This document shows positions 8,037 to 15,964 of a stretch of DNA of 36,205 nt, piece by piece. The notes beneath the pieces are model-generated. The model was not told where the DNA came from and did not search any database. It was given only the letters and a program-made list of their open reading frames with translations. The translations under genes and the position numbers were made by a program. Source of the DNA: an uncultured Roseburia sp. (GTDB taxonomy: Bacteria > Bacillota > Clostridia > Lachnospirales > Lachnospiraceae); assembly GCA_947652855.1 (NCBI GenBank), contig CANTEO010000024.1, forward strand, positions 1-36,205, written 5' to 3'. Within the stretch, counting starts at the first letter, position 1. Every line of letters begins with the position of its first letter.

Positions 8037-9319
8037 TTCCTGCTCTCCTCTTGATACGCAATTTCCCCGCCTACCATTGTGCAGACGACCTTTCCCGTCA
8101 CCTTACGGCCCAAAAACGGCGTGTTCTTCGCCTTTCCCGCAAAGTCCTCTTTTACAAGCTCATACTTCCGATTCGGGTCGAACACCACAATGTCCGCCGC
8201 CGCGCCTTCCTGCAAGACGCCCTTTTCCGATCCAATGACCTGCGCCGGACGGTAGCTTAGCTTCTCCGCCATTCCAAGCTCCGTCAAATACCCGTTTTGC
8301 ACCAGCTCCGAATAGGTCAGCGCCGCCGCCGTCTCAAGCCCCACAATCCCAAACGGGGCCTTTTTCATGGACAGCCCTTTCTCCACCGCCGTATGGGGCG
8401 CGTGATCCGTCGCGATCACGTCAATCGTCCCGTCCTTTAAGCCCTCTTTGATAGCCTCCAGGTCTTCCTTTGCGCGAAGCGGCGGGTTCATCTTATAATT
8501 CGCGTCGTCTCCCGGAATGTCCGCGTCCGTCAACGTAAAGTGGTGCGGGCAGGCTTCTGCGGTGACGGCATAGCCCTGCCGCTTCGCCAGCCGGATCAGT
8601 TGAACGCTGTTTTTGGTGGAGCAGTGGCATAGGTGCAGATTCGCCCCTGCGCGATGCGCCAGCAAAATGTCCCGCGCCACAATCACGTCCTCCGCTTCAT
8701 TCAAAATGCCAGGCATCTTCAGCTCCTTCGCCCTCTCCCCCGCATTCATCACGCCGCCGCGCGCCAGATCCTTATCTTCACAGTGGGCGAACACCGGAAT
8801 CCCTTCCTCCCTGGCAATCTCCATCGCCCGATAATAGAGATCCGTGCGCATCACTGACTTACCGTCCTCTGAAAGCGCCGGGACGCCGGCCTTCACCATC
8901 TCATGGATGTCGGAAAGCGCCTCCCCGTCCTGCCCTTTTGTGACGGCCCCAATCTGCAGCACATTGACCTTCGCCAAATTTTTCGCCTTCTGATGCACAT
9001 AATTTACGACATTCGCATTGTCCACCGCAGGCTTCGTGTTGGGCATAGCCAAAATCGTGGTGAAGCCGCCGCGCGCCGCCGCCCTGGCCCCGGTCTCCAC
9101 CGTCTCTTTCTCCTCAAACCCCGGATCCCGTAAGTGTACGTGCAGGTCGATAAAGCCCGGCATCACAAAGCATCCCTTCGCCTGAATGACCCGATCCGCC
9201 TTCTCCTTGATGCCCTTCGCTATCTTCTTTACCTTCCCGCCTTCCACCAACACATCTGAAACCGCATCCGTCTTAGAAGACGGATCCAATACCCTCCCGT
9301 TTTTAATCAATACCTTCAT
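8033..9319 (-). CDS. pyrC: Dihydroorotase, class I
   Basis: PyrC cyclises carbamoyl-aspartate to dihydroorotate. The protein has 428 residues. The zinc-binding HxH is in GFIDLHVHLRDPG (His60, His62). ALSEDGKSV supplies the aspartate that replaces the carboxylated lysine in this class, and the later metal/catalytic motif ATDHAPH is intact. It is the first gene of the pyr run and begins 62 nt after the lysC stop. I see no hairpin terminator in that gap, so it may be transcribed together with the threonine/lysine genes. GGAAGGAATCT precedes the ATG. Confidence 0.96.
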   Translation of the reverse strand: MKVLIKNGRVLDPSSKTDAVSDVLVEGGKVKKIAKGIKEKADRVIQAKGCFVMPGFIDLHVHLRDPGFEEKETVETGARAAARGGFTTILAMPNTKPAVDNANVVNYVHQKAKNLAKVNVLQIGAVTKGQDGEALSDIHEMVKAGVPALSEDGKSVMRTDLYYRAMEIAREEGIPVFAHCEDKDLARGGVMNAGERAKELKMPGILNEAEDVIVARDILLAHRAGANLHLCHCSTKNSVQLIRLAKRQGYAVTAEACPHHFTLTDADIPGDDANYKMNPPLRAKEDLEAIKEGLKDGTIDVIATDHAPHTAVEKGLSMKKAPFGIVGLETAAALTYSELVQNGYLTELGMAEKLSYRPAQVIGSEKGVLQEGAAADIVVFDPNRKYELVKEDFAGKAKNTPFLGRKVTGKVVCTMVGGEIAYQEESRK

Positions 9320-9381
9320 AGATTCCTTCCTTTTTCATTCCATTTCAAATCGCTTCGCGACAGAATTCCTGCACAGCCGGC

Positions 9382-10701
9382 TTACAGCTGCGTCTTTACA
9401 AATATGTCATATATCGCGGCAATTGCCGTGTCAAAATCCCGGTTCGTCACGCCGATGATGATATTCAGCTCGCTCGATCCCTGATCTATCATCTTCACAT
9501 TGACATTCGCATGGGACAGCGCGGAAAAGATCCTGCCTGCCGTCCCCCTTGTGGAGCGCATTCCCCGGCCCACGACGGCGATTAAGGCAAGATCCGCCTC
9601 CAAATCAATCGTGTCCGGCTCAGCTAAGCGGTGGATGGCCGAAAGCACCTGCTGCTCCTTCCCTTCAAATTCCTCCTGATGCACAAACACGGTCATCGTG
9701 TCAATGCCAGAAGGCATATGCTCAAACGAAATCCCGTTCTGCTCAAACGCCGATAAGACTTTCCTTCCAAACCCCACTTCAGAGTTCATCATGTCCTTGT
9801 CAATGTTCACCGCCACAAAGCCTTTTTTCCCGGCAATCCCGGTAATAGTGTACTTAGAATGGTGGCAGGTGCTTTCCACAATCAGCGTCCCTTCCTCTTC
9901 CGGCGCGTTGGTGTTGCGGATATTGATGGGAATCCCCGCTTTCCGCACAGGGAACACCGCGTCCTCATGCAGGACCGTAGCCCCCATGTAAGACAGCTCC
10001 CTAAGCTCCCGGTACGTAATGACCCGGATGACTTCGGGATTTTCAATGATCCTTGGATCTGCAATCAAAAAGCCGGATACGTCCGTCCAGTTCTCATACA
10101 GATCCGCTTTCGCCGCCTTCGCGACGATGGAGCCGGTGATGTCCGAGCCGCCTCTTGAGAACGTGCAGACGCTCCCATCTTTTTTTGCCCCGTAAAACCC
10201 GGGGATTACGGCGCGCTCCGATTTCTTTAAGCGCTCCTTCAGCACCCGGTCCGTCTTCTCCGCATCGAATTCCCCGTTTTTGTCAAACACGATCACGGAC
10301 GCGGCGTCTATGAAATCACAGCCCAAATAAGCCGCCATCACAATCCCGTTTAAGTATTCCCCACGGGAGGCCGCGTAATCCTTTCCCTTGCGATCCGAAA
10401 AATCCACCGCGATCTTGCGAAACTCCTCCTCTAAAGAAAGCTTTAAATTGAGGCCGTTGATGATCGCGTCGTAGCGTTCCTTAATTTTCCGTAACCTGGG
10501 CTTAAAGTCCTCTCCCGCCTCCGCGGCCGCATAGCACTCATACAGCAAATCCGTAACCTTCGTGTCCTTGGGGTTCCTTTTTCCGGGCGCGCTTGGCACC
10601 ACATACTTCCTGCTTTCATCTGAACGGATAATCTCCCCTACCTTCGAGAACTGTCCCGCAGTGGCTAGGGAGCTTCCGCCAAATTTCACTACTTTTACCA
10701 T
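9382..10701 (-). CDS. lysC: Aspartate kinase with tandem ACT domains
   Basis: LysC phosphorylates aspartate, the first committed step toward lysine, threonine and methionine. From the ATG at 10701 it has 439 residues. I prefer this to the ORF's upstream start because AAGGAGCGAGGAAATC precedes it and the protein then begins with the canonical VKFGGSS. The kinase core is intact (SRGGSDITG), and two ACT-type regulatory domains follow (from ITGIAGKKGF and from ALIAVVGRGM), so feedback inhibition by an amino acid is expected. It is the third gene of the hom–phosphomutase-like–lysC run; the 80-nt gap before it contains a possible hairpin but no U-tract. Confidence 0.95.
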   Translation of the reverse strand: MVKVVKFGGSSLATAGQFSKVGEIIRSDESRKYVVPSAPGKRNPKDTKVTDLLYECYAAAEAGEDFKPRLRKIKERYDAIINGLNLKLSLEEEFRKIAVDFSDRKGKDYAASRGEYLNGIVMAAYLGCDFIDAASVIVFDKNGEFDAEKTDRVLKERLKKSERAVIPGFYGAKKDGSVCTFSRGGSDITGSIVAKAAKADLYENWTDVSGFLIADPRIIENPEVIRVITYRELRELSYMGATVLHEDAVFPVRKAGIPINIRNTNAPEEEGTLIVESTCHHSKYTITGIAGKKGFVAVNIDKDMMNSEVGFGRKVLSAFEQNGISFEHMPSGIDTMTVFVHQEEFEGKEQQVLSAIHRLAEPDTIDLEADLALIAVVGRGMRSTRGTAGRIFSALSHANVNVKMIDQGSSELNIIIGVTNRDFDTAIAAIYDIFVKTQL

Positions 10702-10745
10702 GATTTCCTCGCTCCTTGATCTGTCATGCCATCTCTTGATTTCTC

Positions 10746-10774
10746 GCGACAGTTCCGGCAAGCCGTCCTGTCGC
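10746..10774 (-). other. Intercistronic inverted repeat between the phosphomutase-like gene and lysC
   Basis: GCGACAG and CTGTCGC form a 7-bp perfect pairing around a 15-nt interior that itself holds a small GGC/GCC pairing. No run of T follows, so it is not a standard terminator. It could be an RNA processing or stabilising hairpin that adjusts lysC levels relative to the upstream genes. Low certainty. Confidence 0.3.
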
Positions 10775-10782
10775 TTCCTGAT

Positions 10783-11994
10783 TTATGTGGGCGTCTGCAT
10801 CAATAAATGCCGCATCAGAAGATGCCCGTCCTCAATCCGCCTGCCCGTCTTGGCGGCGTCCTCCTCCGTATAACGGAATCGGCCGTCCTGCTCCCTCGTG
10901 CTGTCGTACAGCAAATACGGCACGTCGTCCGCCGTATGCGTGCGGATCGCGACCGGCGTTGGATGATCCGGCAGAATCACCATACGGCATTCCTCTCCCG
11001 CCGCTTTTAAGCCCTCCACAATCGGACGCAGGATGCGCTGATCGAGATTCTCAATCGCCTGCACCTTGCGCTCCGCGCTGCCCTGATGCCCCATCTCATC
11101 CGGGGCCTCCAAATGCACATACGCAAAATCCAGGCCGTCCCCTAACAGCGCGTCCAAAGCCGCCTTCGCCTTTCCTTCGTAATTGGTATGAAGCCCGCCG
11201 TTTGCGCCCTCCACATGGCACACCTTCATTGAGGCCCCAACGGCGATCCCCTTCAGTAAGTCCACCGCAGAGACCATGGCTCCTTTTTTCCCTGTCAGCT
11301 CCTCAAACGAAGTCAGAGAGGGCTTTTTGCCCGCGCCCCAAAACCAGCAGGAATTTGCGGGAGGCAGCCCCTTCTCTTTCCGCTCTAAGTTAATCGGATG
11401 GGCGGAAAGAATTTCATAGCTTCTCTCCATCATTTGGGCAAACCTGGGATGATCCGGCAAAAACGCGCCGACCTTCTGCCCTAAAATGTCATGGGGCTGC
11501 GCAAACTTCCTCACTTCGCCATGCTCCCAAACAAGCAGATGCCGATAGCTGGTTCCCACGTGAAAATGAAACTCTTCCGTCGCAAGCTCTTGCCTCACCG
11601 CGTCCAAAAGAGCCGCCGCGTCCTCCGTGGAAATCTCCCCCGCGCTATGGTCAAGCATCGTCCGATCCTTATACTTCCCCTCTTCCTCTGAAAGCGTCAC
11701 AAGGTTACAGCGCAGCGCCACGTCCGTCTCCTCAAGCGGCACGCCGATGCTAAGCGCCTCAAGCGGGGAACGGCCGGAATAGTATTTCCTAGGGTCATAC
11801 CCAAGCACGGACAGGTTCGCCGTGTCGCTGCCCGGACTCATCCCGTCAGGAACCGTATGCACCAAGCCAACCTCCCCCATTGACGCAAGCAAATCCATCA
11901 TCGGCGTCTTCGCATAAGCAAGCGGGGTCTGATTCCCCAACGATTCAATGGGACGGTCTGCCATGCCGTCCCCCAAAATGACTAAATATTTCAT
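10783..11994 (-). CDS. apgM: Phosphoglycerate mutase-like alkaline-phosphatase-fold enzyme, proposed homoserine kinase
   Basis: The protein has 403 residues. It belongs to the cofactor-independent phosphoglycerate mutase (ApgM) branch of the alkaline phosphatase superfamily. The N-terminal metal motif is ILGDGMADRPI, the nucleophile serine lies in SPGSDTANLSVLGYDP, and later metal ligands are in PDEMGHQGS and LPDHPTP. Genes of this subgroup lying between hom and threonine-pathway genes, in genomes lacking ThrB, have been proposed to encode an alternative homoserine kinase (the TIGR02535 idea). The position here, 33 nt after hom and before lysC, fits that role better than glycolysis. AAAGGAGTTTGAG precedes the start. 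The sequence alone cannot separate kinase from mutase activity. Confidence 0.85.
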   Translation of the reverse strand: MKYLVILGDGMADRPIESLGNQTPLAYAKTPMMDLLASMGEVGLVHTVPDGMSPGSDTANLSVLGYDPRKYYSGRSPLEALSIGVPLEETDVALRCNLVTLSEEEGKYKDRTMLDHSAGEISTEDAAALLDAVRQELATEEFHFHVGTSYRHLLVWEHGEVRKFAQPHDILGQKVGAFLPDHPRFAQMMERSYEILSAHPINLERKEKGLPPANSCWFWGAGKKPSLTSFEELTGKKGAMVSAVDLLKGIAVGASMKVCHVEGANGGLHTNYEGKAKAALDALLGDGLDFAYVHLEAPDEMGHQGSAERKVQAIENLDQRILRPIVEGLKAAGEECRMVILPDHPTPVAIRTHTADDVPYLLYDSTREQDGRFRYTEEDAAKTGRRIEDGHLLMRHLLMQTPT

Positions 11995-12027
11995 CTCAAA
12001 CTCCTTTACAGCCTGCCGTATCGAGTG

Positions 12028-13233
12028 TTACCGCGCACTGGCGCACCGAATCACAGAACGCACAGAAAGCTTCGCGGCCTTCTCTTCAAACTCCGCTTCC
12101 GACATCTCCTCCGTCACAAAGCCAAGCTCCCCGTCCACGACGCCTTCCACATACGCCGCGTTTTCAAACAAAGCGTCAACCGCCGCCTTATCCGCAGGCG
12201 TGCGCACGAAGAACGCGCTCCTCATCTGCCCAAACTCTTCCAGAGTCATCTTCTCCTTCGACCATTCAAGCCACACGTTCCGATTCAGATGCCTCGCGAT
12301 GTCCACCATGTCCGCCACGACCGCAGAAGCCGTCGGGAGCTTTCCGGCGCCGCTGCCATAATACATCGAGTCGCCCAACACATTCCCACGCACAAACACT
12401 GCGTTGAACACGCCGCTGACATGGTACAACGGATGCTCCGGCGCAATCAAAAACGGGGCGACAAGCGCGGCGTACCCGCCCTGCGTCCTCCTGCTTGACG
12501 CAAGCAGCTTAATCGAGCGGCCCATTTTCTTCGCATATTTCATGTCCTCAGCCGTAATTTTCGTAATCCCTTCCGTATGTATGTCCTGAAAATCCACCTG
12601 TTTCCCGCATACAAGGGAAGTTAAAATGGCGATCTTGCGGCAGGCGTCATAGCCCTCAATGTCCGCGGAAGGATCCTTCTCCGCATAGCCCTTCTCCTGC
12701 GCGTCCTTTAACACCGCGTCAAACTCCAGGCCATGCTCCGACATCTGCGTCATCATGTAATTGGTCGTACCGTTTAAGATGCCTGTAATCTCCTCAATCT
12801 GATCTCCCGTCAGGCAGGAATTGATTGTGCGGATGATCGGAATGCCGCCGCCCACGCTGGCCTCAAACAAGAAATTCACGCCCTTTTCTTTGGCAATGGC
12901 GATCAGCTCAGCCCCCTTTTCCGCGACCAGCGCCTTATTGGAGGTCGTCACGTGCTTGCCCGCCTCAAGCATTGCCCGGACAAACGTATACGCCGACTCC
13001 ACGCCGCCCATCGTCTCCACGACGATGCGCACTTCCGGATCCCCTGCAATCACCTGATAGTCATGAATCACTTTATCCGCAATCGGATCCCCCGGGAACT
13101 CCCGAAGATCCAACACATACTTCACTTCAATCCCTTCGCCGGCCTTCTTTTTGATGCTCTCCTGATTGATCCGAAGCGCCTCCACCACGCCGGAGCCAAT
13201 CGTCCCGTATCCCATCACTGCTGCTTTTATCAT
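12028..13233 (-). CDS. hom: Homoserine dehydrogenase
   Basis: Hom reduces aspartate semialdehyde to homoserine. From the ATG at 13233 it has 401 residues; the start is backed by GGAGGATAGAGGATATT and by the immediate Rossmann motif MGYGTIGSGVV. The catalytic region shows TTSNKALVAEKG, FEASVGGGIPIIRTINSCL and GILNGTTNYMMTQM, all diagnostic. The C-terminal 80 residues or so form an ACT-like regulatory domain (RSAFFVRTPADKAAVDAL), so threonine inhibition is likely. It is the first gene of the hom–phosphomutase-like–lysC operon. Confidence 0.95.
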   Translation of the reverse strand: MIKAAVMGYGTIGSGVVEALRINQESIKKKAGEGIEVKYVLDLREFPGDPIADKVIHDYQVIAGDPEVRIVVETMGGVESAYTFVRAMLEAGKHVTTSNKALVAEKGAELIAIAKEKGVNFLFEASVGGGIPIIRTINSCLTGDQIEEITGILNGTTNYMMTQMSEHGLEFDAVLKDAQEKGYAEKDPSADIEGYDACRKIAILTSLVCGKQVDFQDIHTEGITKITAEDMKYAKKMGRSIKLLASSRRTQGGYAALVAPFLIAPEHPLYHVSGVFNAVFVRGNVLGDSMYYGSGAGKLPTASAVVADMVDIARHLNRNVWLEWSKEKMTLEEFGQMRSAFFVRTPADKAAVDALFENAAYVEGVVDGELGFVTEEMSEAEFEEKAAKLSVRSVIRCASAR

Positions 13234-13293
13234 AATATCCTCTATCCTCCATTCTTCCTCTCTCTGACGGATTCTCACGTCTTTCCTCTGTCT

Positions 13294-13322
13294 AATCTAC
13301 CATAATTCTACGAATGCCGCAA
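13294..13322 (-). promoter_or_regulatory. Candidate promoter of the hom operon
   Basis: On the minus strand TTGCGG (13322-13317) and TAGATT (13299-13294) are separated by 17 nt, about 60 nt upstream of the hom start. Both boxes are imperfect. I see no T-box or obvious attenuator in the leader. Confidence 0.4.
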
Positions 13323-13405
13323 GCATTTGCCCGCATATTTCACCCACAAAGCCCTGCGGCGCAAAAAGAAATGCATCCGCTGATTGACCGAATTGAAAAT
13401 AAGCA

Positions 13406-13453
13406 AAATGCAGAAACGTCCTGACGGCTCCACAGCAGGACGTTTCTGCATTT
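13406..13453 (-). terminator. Strong hairpin terminator after the TPM-domain gene
   Basis: A perfect 17-bp stem (AAATGCAGAAACGTCCT pairs with AGGACGTTTCTGCATTT) encloses a 14-nt loop about 40 nt after the stop of the TPM gene. It is followed on the minus strand by a moderately T-rich run (TTGCTTATTTTC). It closes the long operon that begins with the CdaR-type regulator. Confidence 0.8.
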
Positions 13454-13491
13454 ACAATGCTCACCAACAAATTTTCAGATTCCAACGCGCA

Positions 13492-14874
13492 CTAGAATTT
13501 TCGCCCGCCGCCGCCAAACGTCCTTCCGCCCGCGCCAGTATGCGTTGTGCTTCGGTTGCTGCTCCGATTCGTGGACGGACGCGATATTGTCGCTCTGTAA
13601 GGCTCCCGCCTTGGCGGAGCTGGCCTTGGCGGATCCGGCTCTGGCGGATCCGGCGGGATATATGTTTTTGTGACGTATTGGTTCACCAGCTGGTCTCTCT
13701 CGACCTTAAGCTTGATGGAGCTGGACGCTTGAAAGCTGTCCCCCTTCTCAAAATTCATGCTTAATCTGTATTTGCCCACAATCACCAAATATACGATGAC
13801 GCCGACTAAAAAAGCCACCAAAAACGACCCCAACAGCTCTTCATCCGTCAAGGGATGATAATAATCCATCAGCCCCACTTCTATGTGATCGCCGCCTGCT
13901 TTTTTGGATACTTCTGCCTCATAAGCGTTTTTCGCGCCAAGTGTCATCAGATACAGGCACTGTGCATAATCCTGACGGGATACTGCCACATACGCACTGT
14001 CCAGGATCTCTTCGATTCGTCTGTCACTTATACACCTTATCGCCTCCCCGGCAGTCGCTATGTAAATCTCCCGATTGTCCAAATCCACCAGGCAGCTCAC
14101 TCCATCATCCCCGCCGCCGTATTCATTGAAATATTCTTCACAGACGGTCCGCGCCGTCTTTCCATCCGCATCCTGGCAAGTCGCCAGGACAACTCCCCAT
14201 CCGCTTTTTTGGGCAAGCTTCTCTGCGACCTCTTTCAGCCAGTCCGCCTCTTCTTCCATCAGCACGCCCGCGTCGTCTAAAACCCGCGCTGTGCCAGATC
14301 CTGCGGCTTCCGTCTCCTCTTCGGGCAAATTGCCGCTCTCTTCGCCGGAATAGCTGTTCCCCTCATCCTTCTGGGCTTTCAGCTCGAAAGCATAATCAAG
14401 CTCCTCCACCATCAAGTCAAGGCCCGGCTTACAATCCCAGGGATTCAACGCCTGTTTCACAGCAGACAGGATGCTTTTCTTCCGCCGTTTGCTAATATAC
14501 TGCTTCGCATCCCCAAAAATCACAAAATAAGCCTCCTGATTGTCCAAATCCACCAGGCAGCTGACCCCATTATCCCGCTTGCCATATTTCTTGAAGTTTT
14601 TCTTGCAGACTGCCTTCGCTTTCCTTCCGTTGAGATTTTGACAAGTCGCAAGGACAATGCCCCATTTGCTTTTTTTGGCAAGCTTCTTTGCGCTTTTTTT
14701 CAAGGCCGCCGCTTCCGTTTCCGCTAACGCGCCCGCTTCATCCACAATCCGCACCCTGCCAGTCGCCTGTTTCTCCGCTGCGCTGACATTTCCCTGCCAC
14801 AGCGTCAAAAAAGCCAAAATCAGAGCCAGGCCCCAAACCGCATAGAAGCAATTCTTCCGAATCTGACTCACCAT
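13492..14874 (-). CDS. Membrane protein with two TPM (YgcG-type) domains
   Basis: From the ATG at 14874 it has 460 residues. That start has GGGAGGGTG upstream, overlaps the previous stop by 7 bp, and begins directly with a signal sequence (FYAVWGLALILAFLTLW, ending near VSAAEK). Two tandem TPM domains follow, each with an IVDEAG/VLDDAG start, a GxVLATCQ strand and an identical GVSCLVDLDN segment. A transmembrane helix (SFLVAFLVGVIVYLVIVG), a proline-rich stretch and a glycine-rich tail (GGRTFGGGGRKF) complete the typical YgcG layout. TPM domains face outward and have been linked to membrane stress and protein turnover; their exact activity is uncertain. The first copy is lysine-rich and the second acidic. 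Context: SPFH and zinc-ribbon partners upstream. Confidence 0.85.
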   Translation of the reverse strand: MVSQIRKNCFYAVWGLALILAFLTLWQGNVSAAEKQATGRVRIVDEAGALAETEAAALKKSAKKLAKKSKWGIVLATCQNLNGRKAKAVCKKNFKKYGKRDNGVSCLVDLDNQEAYFVIFGDAKQYISKRRKKSILSAVKQALNPWDCKPGLDLMVEELDYAFELKAQKDEGNSYSGEESGNLPEEETEAAGSGTARVLDDAGVLMEEEADWLKEVAEKLAQKSGWGVVLATCQDADGKTARTVCEEYFNEYGGGDDGVSCLVDLDNREIYIATAGEAIRCISDRRIEEILDSAYVAVSRQDYAQCLYLMTLGAKNAYEAEVSKKAGGDHIEVGLMDYYHPLTDEELLGSFLVAFLVGVIVYLVIVGKYRLSMNFEKGDSFQASSSIKLKVERDQLVNQYVTKTYIPPDPPEPDPPRPAPPRREPYRATISRPSTNRSSNRSTTHTGAGGRTFGGGGRKF

Positions 14875-15947
14875 AAAAAACACCCTCCCGCAATCATAAT
14901 GAACAGCGTGACTATTCCCGTCAGCACGGCGGGCAGGATCGGCCTTATATAATCCACCGGAAACTTCCCGCACACCTTCCCGGTCTGCCCATTCATGGAA
15001 TAGTAATATGTCGTCCCGTCCTTTCCCTGATATGTCAGCGTCCAGACAGGAAGGAACACATAAGAAAGCTCTCCCTTTTCAGAAAAAATCTCACAGTTCT
15101 CCACGTCCAGCGACCAATAGCCCCACACCGACCCTCGCAGGTGGGTCTTGGCGCGCGCGCCTGCGTCCGACTGAAACATAGATGTCGCCTCCGACTCGCC
15201 CACATCCCGCTTCTCCGCCAAAAAGCCGGACAGATAGCCCATGTCAAACGGCTTCGCCTCCGACAAATCATAGGGCAGAATCCCCTCCATCAACACATGG
15301 TTCGTCTTTGTCAACGCATTCTTTGCCAAATCCTTTACAAAGATATCGCCTTCCCGCTCCACACGATAGACGCTCTTCTCCGTATACTCATAGTCCCCCT
15401 GCATCCAAACGCGCCGCTTTATTCCTTCAGCCTCAAGCCGCCCCTTTAAATGGGAGCTGTACGTAAAATACGGAAAATAAATCCCGGAAATTTTCTTCAT
15501 CTGCTTTTTGTTGAAAAATGACCTTGGGATGCCCTTTTGCTTGCGAAAGAATTCAATGAACTTCTGCTTGGCCGCCTCCTTGTCAATTGCAAACGGGATC
15601 ACCCGATCTGGCAGAAATTCGCCGCTTAGCCTCCCGCTTAGCACCACCGGGTTATGGCAGTAATAGCAGAACGTCGCCGCCGTCGTCTCATCCGTCACAA
15701 TCTCAGCGCCGCAGCTTGGGCAGGCATACACCGCGCCCGCCTCCCTGGCCTCTTTTTCTTCTTCGGATTCCTCTGCGCCCGCCGTCTCCGGCGCGTCCTC
15801 TGCCTTAGGCTCATCCGCCGCTCCCTGGCCGTTTATCTCTTCCCTCTGAAAATAAGAACAGCAGTATTCACATTTATACTTCTGCGTCGCGGGGTCAAAC
15901 ACCAACTCCCCGTCGCAGTTGGGACACTTAAAGCTGATCGCCGACAT
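14868..15947 (-). CDS. Zinc-ribbon membrane-associated protein (TFIIB-type ribbon)
   Basis: From the ATG at 15947 (GGGAGGAAGG upstream) it has 359 residues. Two zinc-binding ribbons are visible at the N-terminus: FKCPNCDGELVF followed by YKCEYCCSYF, then YACPSCGAEIV followed by FCYYCHNPVVL. The middle is a soluble domain ending in FLPVWTLTYQGKDGTTYYYS. A hydrophobic helix, LPAVLTGIVTLFIMIAGGCF, closes the protein, so it is probably tail-anchored with the ribbons in the cytoplasm. Genes of this kind are commonly found beside SPFH/Band-7 and TPM genes in Firmicutes (family knowledge). Its role is unknown; it may be a scaffold linking the SPFH protein to the membrane. Confidence 0.82.
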   Translation of the reverse strand: MSAISFKCPNCDGELVFDPATQKYKCEYCCSYFQREEINGQGAADEPKAEDAPETAGAEESEEEKEAREAGAVYACPSCGAEIVTDETTAATFCYYCHNPVVLSGRLSGEFLPDRVIPFAIDKEAAKQKFIEFFRKQKGIPRSFFNKKQMKKISGIYFPYFTYSSHLKGRLEAEGIKRRVWMQGDYEYTEKSVYRVEREGDIFVKDLAKNALTKTNHVLMEGILPYDLSEAKPFDMGYLSGFLAEKRDVGESEATSMFQSDAGARAKTHLRGSVWGYWSLDVENCEIFSEKGELSYVFLPVWTLTYQGKDGTTYYYSMNGQTGKVCGKFPVDYIRPILPAVLTGIVTLFIMIAGGCFLW

Positions 15948-15964
15948 AAGCCTTCCTCCCCTCG

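Noticed and set aside
10785..11393. A 202-codon plus-strand frame opposite the phosphomutase-like gene
   Set aside because: It is rich in proline, serine and arginine, as expected for the antisense of a G+C-rich gene, and the minus-strand gene is clear.
13409..13450. Long inverted repeat considered as a mobile-element end or attachment site
   Set aside because: It is a single stem with a T-rich run after a stop codon and has no partner copy; a terminator explains it.
13297..13485. A 62-codon minus-strand frame between hom and the TPM gene
   Set aside because: It overlaps the strong hairpin terminator and the hom promoter and has no ribosome site.
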